Assembly (NCBI GenBank): GCA_029942265.1
Contig: JAOZTO010000195.1
Span: forward strand, 1 to 5,428
Direction: 5' to 3'
Source of the DNA: Desulfocapsa sp.
GTDB taxonomy: Bacteria; Desulfobacterota; Desulfobulbia; Desulfobulbales; Desulfocapsaceae
DNA: 5,428 nucleotides
Made by a program: the position numbers and the translations under genes
Shown: positions 1 through 5,428 of the stretch, in pieces
How positions within the stretch are numbered: the first letter of the stretch is position 1
Layout of the letters: each line of letters starts with the position of its first letter
The notes under the pieces: generated by a model
The model's input: the letters and a program-made list of their open reading frames with translations, nothing else
Told to the model about the DNA's origin: nothing
Databases searched by the model: none

Positions 1-51
1 TTCATTTAACGAAGAGATCGGGACAAAAGGCATTAAATCAACAGGCTCATA
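1..51. repeat. Left copy of a 51-bp inverted repeat bracketing the operon
   Basis: Bases 1-51 match the reverse complement of 5336-5386 at 49 of 51 positions; the two mismatches are adjacent (a GT versus TG swap inside the run following GCCTTTT in the right-hand orientation). Similarity stops abruptly on the inner side at position 52, some ten bases before the Shine-Dalgarno of the first gene. The outer limit cannot be seen because the window starts here. The repeat could be the terminal repeat of a mobile cassette, a substrate for inversion of the enclosed 5.3 kb, or two copies of a dispersed repeat. No transposase or recombinase gene lies between the copies. Confidence 0.9.
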
Positions 52-75
52 AATGGTATATAAGGAGAATTAAAA

Positions 76-1512
76 ATGGGTATGTTTACAGATGAACTCT
101 ATTTCAAACCCCAGCTCAGAGTGATCAATGATGCACAGATAAAACAGCTCCATATGGCAAGTCTGGAAGTGCTTGAACGGGTCGGCATTAAGTTGACGCA
201 TCCCAAAGCACTCGAACTTCTCAGTGGCGCAGGTGCCAGAGTTCAAAATGACCGGGTACGGATTCCATCGTGGATGGTAGAGGATGCTATCAGAAAAGCT
301 CCAAGCCGTATTGTACTCGGGAAAAGAACTGGAGAACGGACTGTTTACCTTGAAAGGGACAAGTCATATTTTGGCCCCAGCCTTGACTGTATCGACTATA
401 TGGATCCTGAGACTCATAAGCGAAGTCGATATGTGAGCAAACACGTGGAGATAGCTGCAGCTCTCTGTGATGCACTCCCCAGTTTTGACTGGTGCATGAC
501 TATTGGTATGGCTGATGATGTCCCTCCTGACACTGCGGATAGGATTGTGGCGAGAAAGGTCATGCAGTTTTGTGAAAAACCATTGGTCTTTTGTTGCAAA
601 GACAGCAATAGCGTAAAAGATATCTACGAGATGGCGCTCCTGCTGTGCGGAGGGAAAGAAAACTTTGATAACGCACCTTATATCGTCCATTACTCTGAAC
701 CTATTTCCCCTTTGGTTTATTACGACCCTGCAGTGGATAAGCTCTTATTTTGCGCTGAAAAGGGTATCCCTCTGATCAACTTTCCAGCACCTCAGGCATG
801 CGGATCTTCTCCCGCAACTTTCGCTGGAACTATTGTTCAGGCAAGTGCAGAGTCATTAAGTGGTCTCGTAATGCACCAGCTCCAGAACCCCGGTGCACCA
901 TTTATCTATGGTGCGTTTACCACAATTATGGATATGCGTACCTCAATGTTTTCCTACGGTGCCAACGAAATGAGCCTGATGACGGGTGCTTTAGCACAGA
1001 TGGCACAACATTACCAACTGCCGTTTTTTGGAACTGCAGGTGCAACCGACGCCAAATTCTGTGATGCTCAGGCCGGTGCTGAAGCAGCGTTTCAATGTTT
1101 GAGTGCTGCTGCAATCGGGTCCGGCCTGGTTCATGACTGCAGCTCATGGATGGATCATGGAAACCTGGTGTCCCCGGAATATATGGTTCTGGTCAATGAT
1201 ATTGTCGATTCGGTAAAGCACTATATGGAGGGTATTCCAATCACCAAAGAAACCCTGGCCCTTGATATAATAGAAAAAGTAGGACCTGGTGGGCATTATC
1301 TCCAGGAAAAACATACTGCAGAACATTTTAGAAAAATCAAGTACTCCAGTCTGTTTGAACGAATGGTGTATGACAACTGGAAAAAACAGGGTTCCAGAAA
1401 ACTGGAGCAACGCCTTCAGGAACTCACTCTGGAAAAGATGAAACATCGGCCGGCACCACTCTCTCCAGAAATTATCCAGGAATTGGACAAAATGCAGGCT
1501 GCCTGGATATAG
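76..1512 (+). CDS. MttB-superfamily (non-pyrrolysine) methylamine:corrinoid methyltransferase, MtgB-like
   Basis: Predicted cytoplasmic methyltransferase that moves a methyl group from a quaternary amine such as glycine betaine to the Co(I) corrinoid of the partner protein encoded just downstream. The 478 residues are the usual length for the family and cover one TIM-barrel domain. Family-typical blocks are the N-terminal helix ending in LEVLERVGIKL (about 30-40), YSEPISPLVY (206-215), PAPQACGSSPATFAGT (237-252), GTAGATDAKFCDAQAG (319-334) and GPGGHYLQEKHTAEHF (403-418). True trimethylamine methyltransferases carry an in-frame amber (pyrrolysine) codon near residue 334; this frame has none, so it belongs with the MtgB, MtpB and MtcB-type paralogues. 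AAGGAG at 62-67, eight bases ahead, supports the ATG at 76 over the ATG two codons later. The gene ends in TAG, and a small insertion element begins ten bases after the stop. The neighbouring corrinoid protein and BCCT carrier support a betaine-like substrate; which one is unknown. Confidence 0.93.
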   Translation: MGMFTDELYFKPQLRVINDAQIKQLHMASLEVLERVGIKLTHPKALELLSGAGARVQNDRVRIPSWMVEDAIRKAPSRIVLGKRTGERTVYLERDKSYFGPSLDCIDYMDPETHKRSRYVSKHVEIAAALCDALPSFDWCMTIGMADDVPPDTADRIVARKVMQFCEKPLVFCCKDSNSVKDIYEMALLLCGGKENFDNAPYIVHYSEPISPLVYYDPAVDKLLFCAEKGIPLINFPAPQACGSSPATFAGTIVQASAESLSGLVMHQLQNPGAPFIYGAFTTIMDMRTSMFSYGANEMSLMTGALAQMAQHYQLPFFGTAGATDAKFCDAQAGAEAAFQCLSAAAIGSGLVHDCSSWMDHGNLVSPEYMVLVNDIVDSVKHYMEGIPITKETLALDIIEKVGPGGHYLQEKHTAEHFRKIKYSSLFERMVYDNWKKQGSRKLEQRLQELTLEKMKHRPAPLSPEIIQELDKMQAAWI

Positions 1513-1513
1513 A

Positions 1514-1521
1514 GGTTTTAT
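1514..1521. repeat. Target-site duplication, left copy (GGTTTTAT)
   Basis: This 8-bp sequence recurs exactly at 1673-1680, immediately outside the two GTAAC-type ends of the 151-bp element between them. Eight base pairs is the duplication length known for the IS66 family. The insertion point lies one base beyond the methyltransferase stop codon, so no coding sequence was disrupted. Confidence 0.85.
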
Positions 1522-1672
1522 GTAACTGTTCAGCCAGCACATGATAGTTGGCATAATACTGACCTGTAACTGTTCAGATGTGCCTCATATTCGTTCATTT
1601 GGACATTCGAAGCATAGTTTGCTATGTGAGAATGTCCAAATGGACGAATATGGGGTGCAGCTGAATAGTTAC
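1522..1672. mobile_element. 151-bp MITE-like non-autonomous element, IS66-type ends
   Basis: The element starts with GTAACTGTTCAGC and ends with the near-perfect reverse complement (the right end read inward is GTAACTATTCAGC, 12 of 13 identical). It is flanked on both sides by GGTTTTAT, a perfect 8-bp target duplication. GTAA tips and 8-bp duplications are the known hallmarks of IS66-family insertion sequences. No credible open reading frame is inside, so it must be mobilised by a transposase elsewhere. A second copy of the left-end motif lies at 1566-1577, and from there to 1672 the element is one long imperfect palindrome. Removing the element and one duplication leaves a 55-bp spacer between the methyltransferase and corrinoid-protein genes, normal for an operon. 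IS66 is assigned by tip sequence and duplication length only. Confidence 0.83.
1566..1672 (+). repeat. Long imperfect palindrome inside the MITE
   Basis: Arms 1566-1608 and 1630-1672 (43 bases each) are complementary at 37 positions. The core arms 1586-1608 and 1630-1652 form 23 pairs in RNA, with a single U-G wobble. The 21-base loop holds a further small stem, CATAG (1613-1617) with CTATG (1622-1626) around TTTG. Transcribed as part of the operon, this would be a very stable hairpin between the first and second genes. There is no uridine run directly after the core stem, so it is not a standard intrinsic terminator; attenuation or RNA processing are possible effects. Confidence 0.85.
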
Positions 1673-1680
1673 GGTTTTAT
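1673..1680. repeat. Target-site duplication, right copy (GGTTTTAT)
   Basis: Exact match to 1514-1521, directly abutting the right tip of the 151-bp element. Together the two copies fix the boundaries of the insertion to the base. Confidence 0.85.
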
Positions 1681-1726
1681 AAACTATATAAGTGGTTAAA
1701 AAGACAAAAAAATAAAGGGAACAATC

Positions 1727-2359
1727 ATGACAGACTACAGCAATATCACAGAAGCATTAATCAAAGGGGATGAATCAGCTGTACTAGGAGCCGTTAATTC
1801 AGCTATTAGTGCTGGAGATGCAGCAGGAGATGTACTCAATCAAGGTCTTATCAGTGGAATGGACGTTGTCGGCGAAAAAATGGAAAGTGGTGACATGTTC
1901 ATTCCTGAAGTTCTCATGGCAGCACAATGTATGGGTACTGCCATGGAGATACTAAAACCCATGCTTAAAGAAGGAGAAGGCTCTTCGGTTGGTAAAGTTG
2001 TCATTGGAACAGTTAAAGGAGATCTCCATGATATCGGCAAAAACCTGGTGAAAATGATGATGGAGAGTTCCGGTTTTGAGGTTGTTGATCTGGGTGTGGA
2101 TGTTACCCCGGAACTGTTTGTTAAAGCAGTTGATGAACATAAAGCTGATATCGTTGCCCTTTCCGCTTTGTTGACCACCACCATGCCCATGATGAAACAG
2201 ACGGTTGATGCACTAAAAGAAAGCGGTCTTAGAGACCAGGTCAAAATACTGGTAGGCGGAGCACCTGTGACTAAAAGCTTTGCTGATGAGATTGAAGCCG
2301 ATGGTTTTGCTGCGGATGCCGGATCGGCCAGCAAATTTGCGAAACAACTTCTTAACTAA
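1727..2359 (+). CDS. Corrinoid (B12-binding) methyl-carrier protein, MtgC/MttC-like
   Basis: Small cytoplasmic corrinoid protein that accepts the methyl group from the MttB-type enzyme upstream and presents methyl-Co(III) to a second methyltransferase. Its 210 residues have the family's two parts: an N-terminal helical cap domain (about 1-88) and a Rossmann-like cobalamin-binding domain (about 89-210). The cobalamin signature is DLHDIG with Asp99, His101 and Gly104 (DxHxxG); His101 is the expected lower cobalt ligand. The further cobalamin-contacting blocks SALLTT (146-151) and VGGAPV (176-181) are present. The ATG at 1727 follows AAGGGA (1715-1720) by six bases. The C terminus (GSASKFAKQLLN) looks complete. 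The gene is followed without any spacer by the broken 3' end of an mtgA-type gene, so the partner it would normally serve is missing locally. Confidence 0.94.
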   Translation: MTDYSNITEALIKGDESAVLGAVNSAISAGDAAGDVLNQGLISGMDVVGEKMESGDMFIPEVLMAAQCMGTAMEILKPMLKEGEGSSVGKVVIGTVKGDLHDIGKNLVKMMMESSGFEVVDLGVDVTPELFVKAVDEHKADIVALSALLTTTMPMMKQTVDALKESGLRDQVKILVGGAPVTKSFADEIEADGFAADAGSASKFAKQLLN

Positions 2360-2543
2360 AAGAGTTGGTTTTAAACTTTACAGAGCGCTACAGACTGATG
2401 CTCATGGCTTTGATTCGGCTATTATGGATCCTTTTGACAAAGAGATCATGGCAGTTTTAAAAACCGGAGAAATGCTCAAAGGTAATGACAATTTTTGTAT
2501 GAATTTTCTCAAAAATGTCCGTGCAGGAAATATTGAGTCATGA
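2358..2543 (+). pseudogene. 3' remnant of a methyltetrahydrofolate:corrinoid methyltransferase gene (mtgA type)
   Basis: In the frame that ends at the TGA at 2541-2543, about 60 codons translate to a segment that includes DAHGFDSAIMDPFDKEIMAV and later NFCMNFLKNVRAGNIES. This matches the C-terminal end of pterin-binding methyltransferases of the MtgA/AcsE type, in which the pattern D-P-x-D-x-x-(L/I)-M, then C-M-x-x-L-K-x-x-R-x-G is recurrent. Full-length members are roughly 260-300 residues, so about three quarters is missing, including the barrel strands that bind methyl-H4folate. The homology begins essentially at the corrinoid-protein stop codon, pointing to a deletion that joined the two sites. 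The frame stays open upstream to an ATG at 2280 inside the corrinoid gene, but that part is only the corrinoid gene read in another frame. The identification is from recalled family sequence, not from a search. Confidence 0.75.
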
Positions 2544-2595
2544 CATCAGTCAACCATAGAAGGAAGTAACAAAACCCAACAATCAAGGAGGATTT

Positions 2596-4428
2596 ATGTC
2601 AATAAAACCGCCGTTTACAGCAGTAGATATAAAGAAAGTTCCATCTGGATTCTATGAAGGTTATAGTCTTCCCATTGCATTGGTCAGCAAGATTGGTATG
2701 ACCTTACTGGTGATCTGGGCGTTGATATGGCCCGGCAATGCGAAAACCATTTTGTCGGCAGTGAATGGAAGCTTATTGAACAGCTTTAATTCGTTTTACA
2801 TCATATCTGTTGGTTTGTTTACGCTTTTTCTGCTTATTGTTGCAGTTTTGCCCGCAACGGGTAAAAAAATTCTGGGTCCAGAGGGGGAGACACCTGAATT
2901 CTCTAATTTCTCCTGGTTCGCGATGATGTTCGGGGCCGGTCTGGGGGTAGGTCTGATGGTATTTGCTACGGCGGAACCACTTGGACTATGGGGTTCCAAC
3001 CCCGTTGTACTCCGGGGGGAAGTTGTAGCGAATAGCCCGGAGGCTGTAGAGTCGGCCTATCGCTACACCTTCCTGCATTATGGATTCCATGCCTGGGGGG
3101 TTTATGTCATAACGGGATTGAGTCTTGCATATTACGCTTACACTCGCAATATGCCACTGACCATCAGGTCAGCGCTAACACCACTTTTTGGCCGCGCTGT
3201 AAACGGCCCTCTAGGTCATCTAGTTGATATTCTAGGTGTTGTAGCCACAATTCTTGGGGTTTCAGTAACAATTGGCTTTGGTATAAGCCAGTTTGTCGAT
3301 GGTGTATATGCTGTTTCAGGTATGGAATGGCTGATGAATGGCAATCTGGATGCGCCCAAACCCAGTACTGTCGGACTGATTTCGGCACTGCTATTGATCA
3401 TGGGTATGTCAATTCTATCAGCGATATCGGGTGTTGGTCGTGGGATTAAATACCTGTCGAACTTAAACCTTGTGCTGTCAATTATCCTGCTGCTTACTTT
3501 TGTATTTTTTGGTTCGTTCTCATTTGCCATGACAAAGTTTGGAAGTGGCTTAGTCGATTATATTCTGCATTTTGTGGAATTGTCTTTTGGTGCATATGGA
3601 CCACAGTCAGTAAATGCTTTTACTGCGGGAATTCCAGAGGCTGTAAAAGCTTTGCCTACCACAGATATCGCATTAATTTACAGCAGTGCCACCAATGCCT
3701 GGGGCACACTTGCAGGATTCACGGAGACATTACCTGCCTCTGTTACGGCGCTTGAGAATTCGGATAAGCTTGCCACAACCCTTTATGAAGCAGGTGAACC
3801 AGGCCGCCAGTTTGCCTGGCAGGCAGGATGGACCACATTCTACTGGGCCTGGTGGATTGCCTTTTCACCTTTCGTCGGTCTGTTCTTGGCACGCATATCA
3901 AAAGGGCGTTCCGTACGTGAATTTATTTTTGGCTGCGTCATTGCTCCTGCGGTTGTCTGTTTCCTCTGGATGACCATTTTGGGTGCGACGGCTATAGATC
4001 TTGAATTGACTGGCGTAGCAGATGGCTCCATTATTGGTGCGACAAACACAGCCAAACTTTTTGTTACACTCGGCCATATGATTTCAGGTGGATTTTTATC
4101 AGGATTGACCATCATGTGTGTAGTGCTGATCATGACTTTTCTGGTGACTTCTGCAGACTCAGGCATTTTGGTTTTGAACACCATCATGTCTGGAGGCGAA
4201 CAGGAAACCGGAATCAAGCACCGGATTATTTGGGGGGTAATCTTGACAAGCGTGGTTGGTACACTGATCATTGCCGGGAATAGCGGAGCAGGAGCAAACC
4301 CATTGGATTCTTTGAAAAATGCAATGATTATCGGAGCCCTGCCCTTTACTATGGTCATGGTTCTAATGGTCATTTCACTGATAAAGGCACTTTATCGCGA
4401 TGGGTTGCGAACCAAGACCGATAGTTGA
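2596..4428 (+). CDS. BCCT-family betaine/carnitine/choline transporter
   Basis: Inner-membrane secondary transporter, probably importing the quaternary amine used by the methyltransferase system. The 610 residues contain about twelve hydrophobic helices, the first near 27-46 and the last near 575-597. Family signatures are the glycine-rich stretch GAGLGVGLM (113-121) followed by ATAEP, HYGFHAW (161-167), the tryptophan segment WTTFYWAWW (412-420) leading into PFVGLFLARISKGRSVREFI, and TSADSG (518-523). Phe515, Thr518 and Ser519 line up with the BetP sodium-site residues Phe464, Thr467 and Ser468, so Na+ coupling is plausible. One aromatic-box residue differs: where BetP has Trp189 this protein has Tyr162, while Trp167 and Tyr170 match Trp194 and Tyr197. 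The C-terminal tail after the last helix is short, without the long osmosensing extension of BetP, which fits a nutrient carrier. AAGGAGG (2585-2591) precedes the ATG by four bases. Substrate not determinable. Confidence 0.95.
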   Translation: MSIKPPFTAVDIKKVPSGFYEGYSLPIALVSKIGMTLLVIWALIWPGNAKTILSAVNGSLLNSFNSFYIISVGLFTLFLLIVAVLPATGKKILGPEGETPEFSNFSWFAMMFGAGLGVGLMVFATAEPLGLWGSNPVVLRGEVVANSPEAVESAYRYTFLHYGFHAWGVYVITGLSLAYYAYTRNMPLTIRSALTPLFGRAVNGPLGHLVDILGVVATILGVSVTIGFGISQFVDGVYAVSGMEWLMNGNLDAPKPSTVGLISALLLIMGMSILSAISGVGRGIKYLSNLNLVLSIILLLTFVFFGSFSFAMTKFGSGLVDYILHFVELSFGAYGPQSVNAFTAGIPEAVKALPTTDIALIYSSATNAWGTLAGFTETLPASVTALENSDKLATTLYEAGEPGRQFAWQAGWTTFYWAWWIAFSPFVGLFLARISKGRSVREFIFGCVIAPAVVCFLWMTILGATAIDLELTGVADGSIIGATNTAKLFVTLGHMISGGFLSGLTIMCVVLIMTFLVTSADSGILVLNTIMSGGEQETGIKHRIIWGVILTSVVGTLIIAGNSGAGANPLDSLKNAMIIGALPFTMVMVLMVISLIKALYRDGLRTKTDS

Positions 4429-4551
4429 TTGGCCGAATAATTCAGATTCCATGCTATTTAAGCTGGCTCACTTGAGACTCTCCGTGAGGGGAGATATGGT
4501 TGATTGTAAATTAAGTACAAGCATTTTTCATTACCCTTTTATGAGGTAGGT
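4429..4551 (+). other. 123-bp spacer with weak dyad symmetries before the racemase-family gene
   Basis: The spacer is longer than expected inside a tight operon and is AT-rich. It contains TTGTA (4504-4508) and TACAA (4516-4520), a dyad with a 7-base centre that could be an operator. It also has two short overlapping stems, CTCAC (4467-4471) with GTGAG (4484-4488) and TCTCC (4479-4483) with GGAGA (4490-4494). None is followed by a uridine run, so no terminator is called. No convincing -35/-10 pair was seen. GAGG at 4543-4546 is the likely Shine-Dalgarno for the ATG at 4552. All regulatory readings here are speculative. Confidence 0.3.
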
Positions 4552-5277
4552 ATGCAATACCAAAATAGAGACGTTGGCATTAAACAGATCTTTACACGAA
4601 AAAATCACACTTGCTATGGAATGGGTATTGGCATCATGATTTTGGATGATGTTTATCCCGGTTTTCCAGGTGATGTTAGAAATGCCAGTGGTTTTCCGTA
4701 CCCGGTTCAATACGAAATTGTTGACGGGATAGATATTAAACAATTACTCTGGCACGAAGACAAATCACCCTGCCTGGAACCGATACTTAATTCTGCAAAA
4801 AAACTTGAAAGGATGGGTTGCAGAGCTATTGCAGCAGAATGTGGATATTTTGCTTATTTTCAACCGGAAGTGGCTGATGCTGTTGATATCCCAGTCTTTA
4901 TGTCCAGTCTGTTGCAGGTTCCTTTTATCCAGCAGACCATTGGACCGAAAAAAAATGTCGGGATTATCTGTTATCAAAAACAGTTTTTAACTGAAACCCA
5001 TCTTAAAAAAGTGGGAATCAATCCAGACAGGAACTATCTTATTGCCGGGGCAAGTGATGAATATAGTTGTACTGAACTTGACAAATTGTGGAGTTGGGAG
5101 GTTCGTTCTGAACACCCGGAAGCAGTATATGAAATTCAAGAACAGCAGATGGTCGCTGCCTGTGTGGATTTCTACAAAAAAAACCCCAGTATAGGCGCTA
5201 TAATGCTGGAGTGCACCGGAATGCAGCCCTTTGCCAGAGCAATTCAGCAACAAGTTGACCTACCTGTATTCTCCTAG
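4552..5277 (+). CDS. Asp/Glu/hydantoin racemase-family protein, C-terminally truncated by an in-frame TAG
   Basis: Member of the cofactor-independent Asp/Glu/hydantoin racemase superfamily, cytoplasmic, 241 residues to the first stop. These enzymes use two cysteines, one from each half of a pseudo-symmetric fold; both are visible, Cys97 in AAECGYF (95-100 region) and Cys221 in MLECTGM (218-224). The N-terminal half has GIGIMILDD (25-33) and the motif PVFMSSL (114-120); the second half starts near GPKKNVGIICY (131-141). The C terminus stops at LPVFS, where relatives continue for about 20 further residues. Exactly such a segment follows in the same frame after TAG (5275-5277). The catalytic cysteines are kept, so the short form may fold poorly or retain some activity. 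The role beside a betaine-demethylation system is unknown: substrate stereochemistry, product processing, or a lyase or isomerase activity are all possible. The ATG at 4552 is chosen because an earlier ATG at 4541 meets TAG within three codons. Confidence 0.85.
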   Translation: MQYQNRDVGIKQIFTRKNHTCYGMGIGIMILDDVYPGFPGDVRNASGFPYPVQYEIVDGIDIKQLLWHEDKSPCLEPILNSAKKLERMGCRAIAAECGYFAYFQPEVADAVDIPVFMSSLLQVPFIQQTIGPKKNVGIICYQKQFLTETHLKKVGINPDRNYLIAGASDEYSCTELDKLWSWEVRSEHPEAVYEIQEQQMVAACVDFYKKNPSIGAIMLECTGMQPFARAIQQQVDLPVFS

Positions 5278-5340
5278 GGGACTATTTTGGATTATGCCTA
5301 TTCTGTGGTGGTGCACAGAGATTATTATGGGCATGTATGA
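5275..5340 (+). other. In-frame amber codon and orphaned C-terminal coding tail of the racemase-family gene
   Basis: After TAG (5275-5277) the same frame reads GTILDYAYSVVVHRDYYGHV and then TGA (5338-5340). This resembles the normal C-terminal end of Asp/Glu racemase-family proteins, in which LPVF is followed by an aromatic position and then a V/T-L-I-D-x-x-Y-S-x-V pattern. The full frame would be 262 residues with the amber codon at position 242. The relatives I recall have Trp at this place, so TGG to TAG is the simplest change. Either the gene is a recent pseudogene or the codon is suppressed (for example by a pyrrolysine tRNA). The TGA lies within the right copy of the inverted repeat. 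Confidence 0.75.
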
Positions 5341-5386
5341 GCCTGTTGATTTAATGCCTTTTTGCCCGATCTCTTCGTTAAATGAA
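5336..5386. repeat. Right copy of the 51-bp inverted repeat
   Basis: Reverse complement of 1-51 with two adjacent mismatches. Its inner edge coincides with the last codon and stop (5335-5340) of the full-length racemase frame; inward of 5336 the similarity drops at once (5335 differs). Outside it, 42 more bases (5387-5428) remain to the window end, with no recognisable gene. Whether similarity continues outward cannot be tested because the left copy begins at base 1. Confidence 0.9.
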
Positions 5387-5428
5387 AAATTTTATCCTCG
5401 GAATATCAACTATATGCCTGCGGTAAAA

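Noticed and set aside
76..1512. Pyrrolysine-containing trimethylamine methyltransferase
   Set aside because: The frame has no internal TAG. The only amber codon is at the normal C-terminal end of the family, so this is the non-pyrrolysine type.
1144..1554. A minus-strand frame crossing the methyltransferase 3' end and the MITE
   Set aside because: It depends on antisense coding sequence plus the recent insertion and has no family features.
1586..1680. Intrinsic transcription terminator after the methyltransferase gene
   Set aside because: The strong hairpin belongs to a transposable element with a target duplication and has no uridine run directly after the core stem.
1840..2334. A 164-codon minus-strand frame opposite the corrinoid-protein gene
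   Set aside because: It is fully antisense to a clear gene, is rich in Ser/Thr/Pro as expected for an antisense shadow, and shows no recognisable family pattern.
2280..2543. An 87-codon frame with an ATG at 2280 as a distinct small gene
   Set aside because: Its first 26 or so codons are only the corrinoid-protein gene read in another frame. The remainder matches the C-terminus of an mtgA-type enzyme, so a truncated remnant explains it better than a real small gene.
3840..4373. A 177-codon minus-strand frame opposite the BCCT gene
   Set aside because: It is antisense to strongly conserved transporter segments, and its composition looks like a shadow frame.
4467..4494. Intrinsic terminator after the BCCT gene
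   Set aside because: Only 5-bp competing stems are present and no T-run follows.

Overview
This 5.4 kb window holds one plus-strand gene cluster for corrinoid-dependent demethylation of a quaternary (or related methylated) amine. The gene order is: an MttB-superfamily methyltransferase (76-1512), its cognate corrinoid protein (1727-2359), a short 3' remnant of a methyltetrahydrofolate:corrinoid methyltransferase gene of mtgA type (about 2358-2543), a BCCT-family betaine/carnitine/choline transporter (2596-4428), and an Asp/Glu/hydantoin racemase-family protein (4552-5277, with homologous sequence continuing in frame to 5340). The expected pathway is: the BCCT carrier imports the substrate, MttB moves a methyl group from it to Co(I) of the corrinoid protein, and an MtgA-type enzyme passes the methyl to tetrahydrofolate. 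The last step is broken here, because only about 60 C-terminal codons of that gene remain. No corrinoid reductive activase (RamA-like) gene lies in the window.

The cluster suits an anaerobe with a methyl-H4folate (Wood-Ljungdahl type) metabolism, for example a sulfate-reducing desulfobacterium or an acetogenic Firmicute. The protein style and the IS66-like small element make me lean to the Desulfobacterota, but the window has no phylogenetic marker gene and this is a weak inference.

Three pieces of structure are not explained by the genes. First, a 151-bp non-coding element (1522-1672) sits between the methyltransferase and corrinoid-protein genes. It has GTAAC...GTTAC ends and is flanked by a perfect 8-bp duplication, GGTTTTAT (1514-1521 and 1673-1680). 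This is the signature of a small non-autonomous (MITE-like) insertion of IS66 type, and it contains a long hairpin that would be transcribed inside the operon. Second, the two ends of the window are an inverted repeat: 1-51 matches the reverse complement of 5336-5386 at 49 of 51 positions. The repeats bracket the operon almost exactly, starting just before the first ribosome binding site and ending at the natural stop codon of the last gene. Third, the racemase-family gene carries an in-frame TAG (5275-5277) after which recognisable family sequence continues for 20 codons to TGA. It is either a recent nonsense mutation (probably TGG to TAG) or a read-through amber codon.

Taken together, the window looks like a bounded, possibly mobile or invertible, methylamine-catabolism cassette in which the uptake and demethylation genes are intact while two accessory genes are truncated and a small transposable element has entered the operon. 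Substrate identity (glycine betaine, proline betaine, carnitine or another compound) cannot be decided from this sequence alone.
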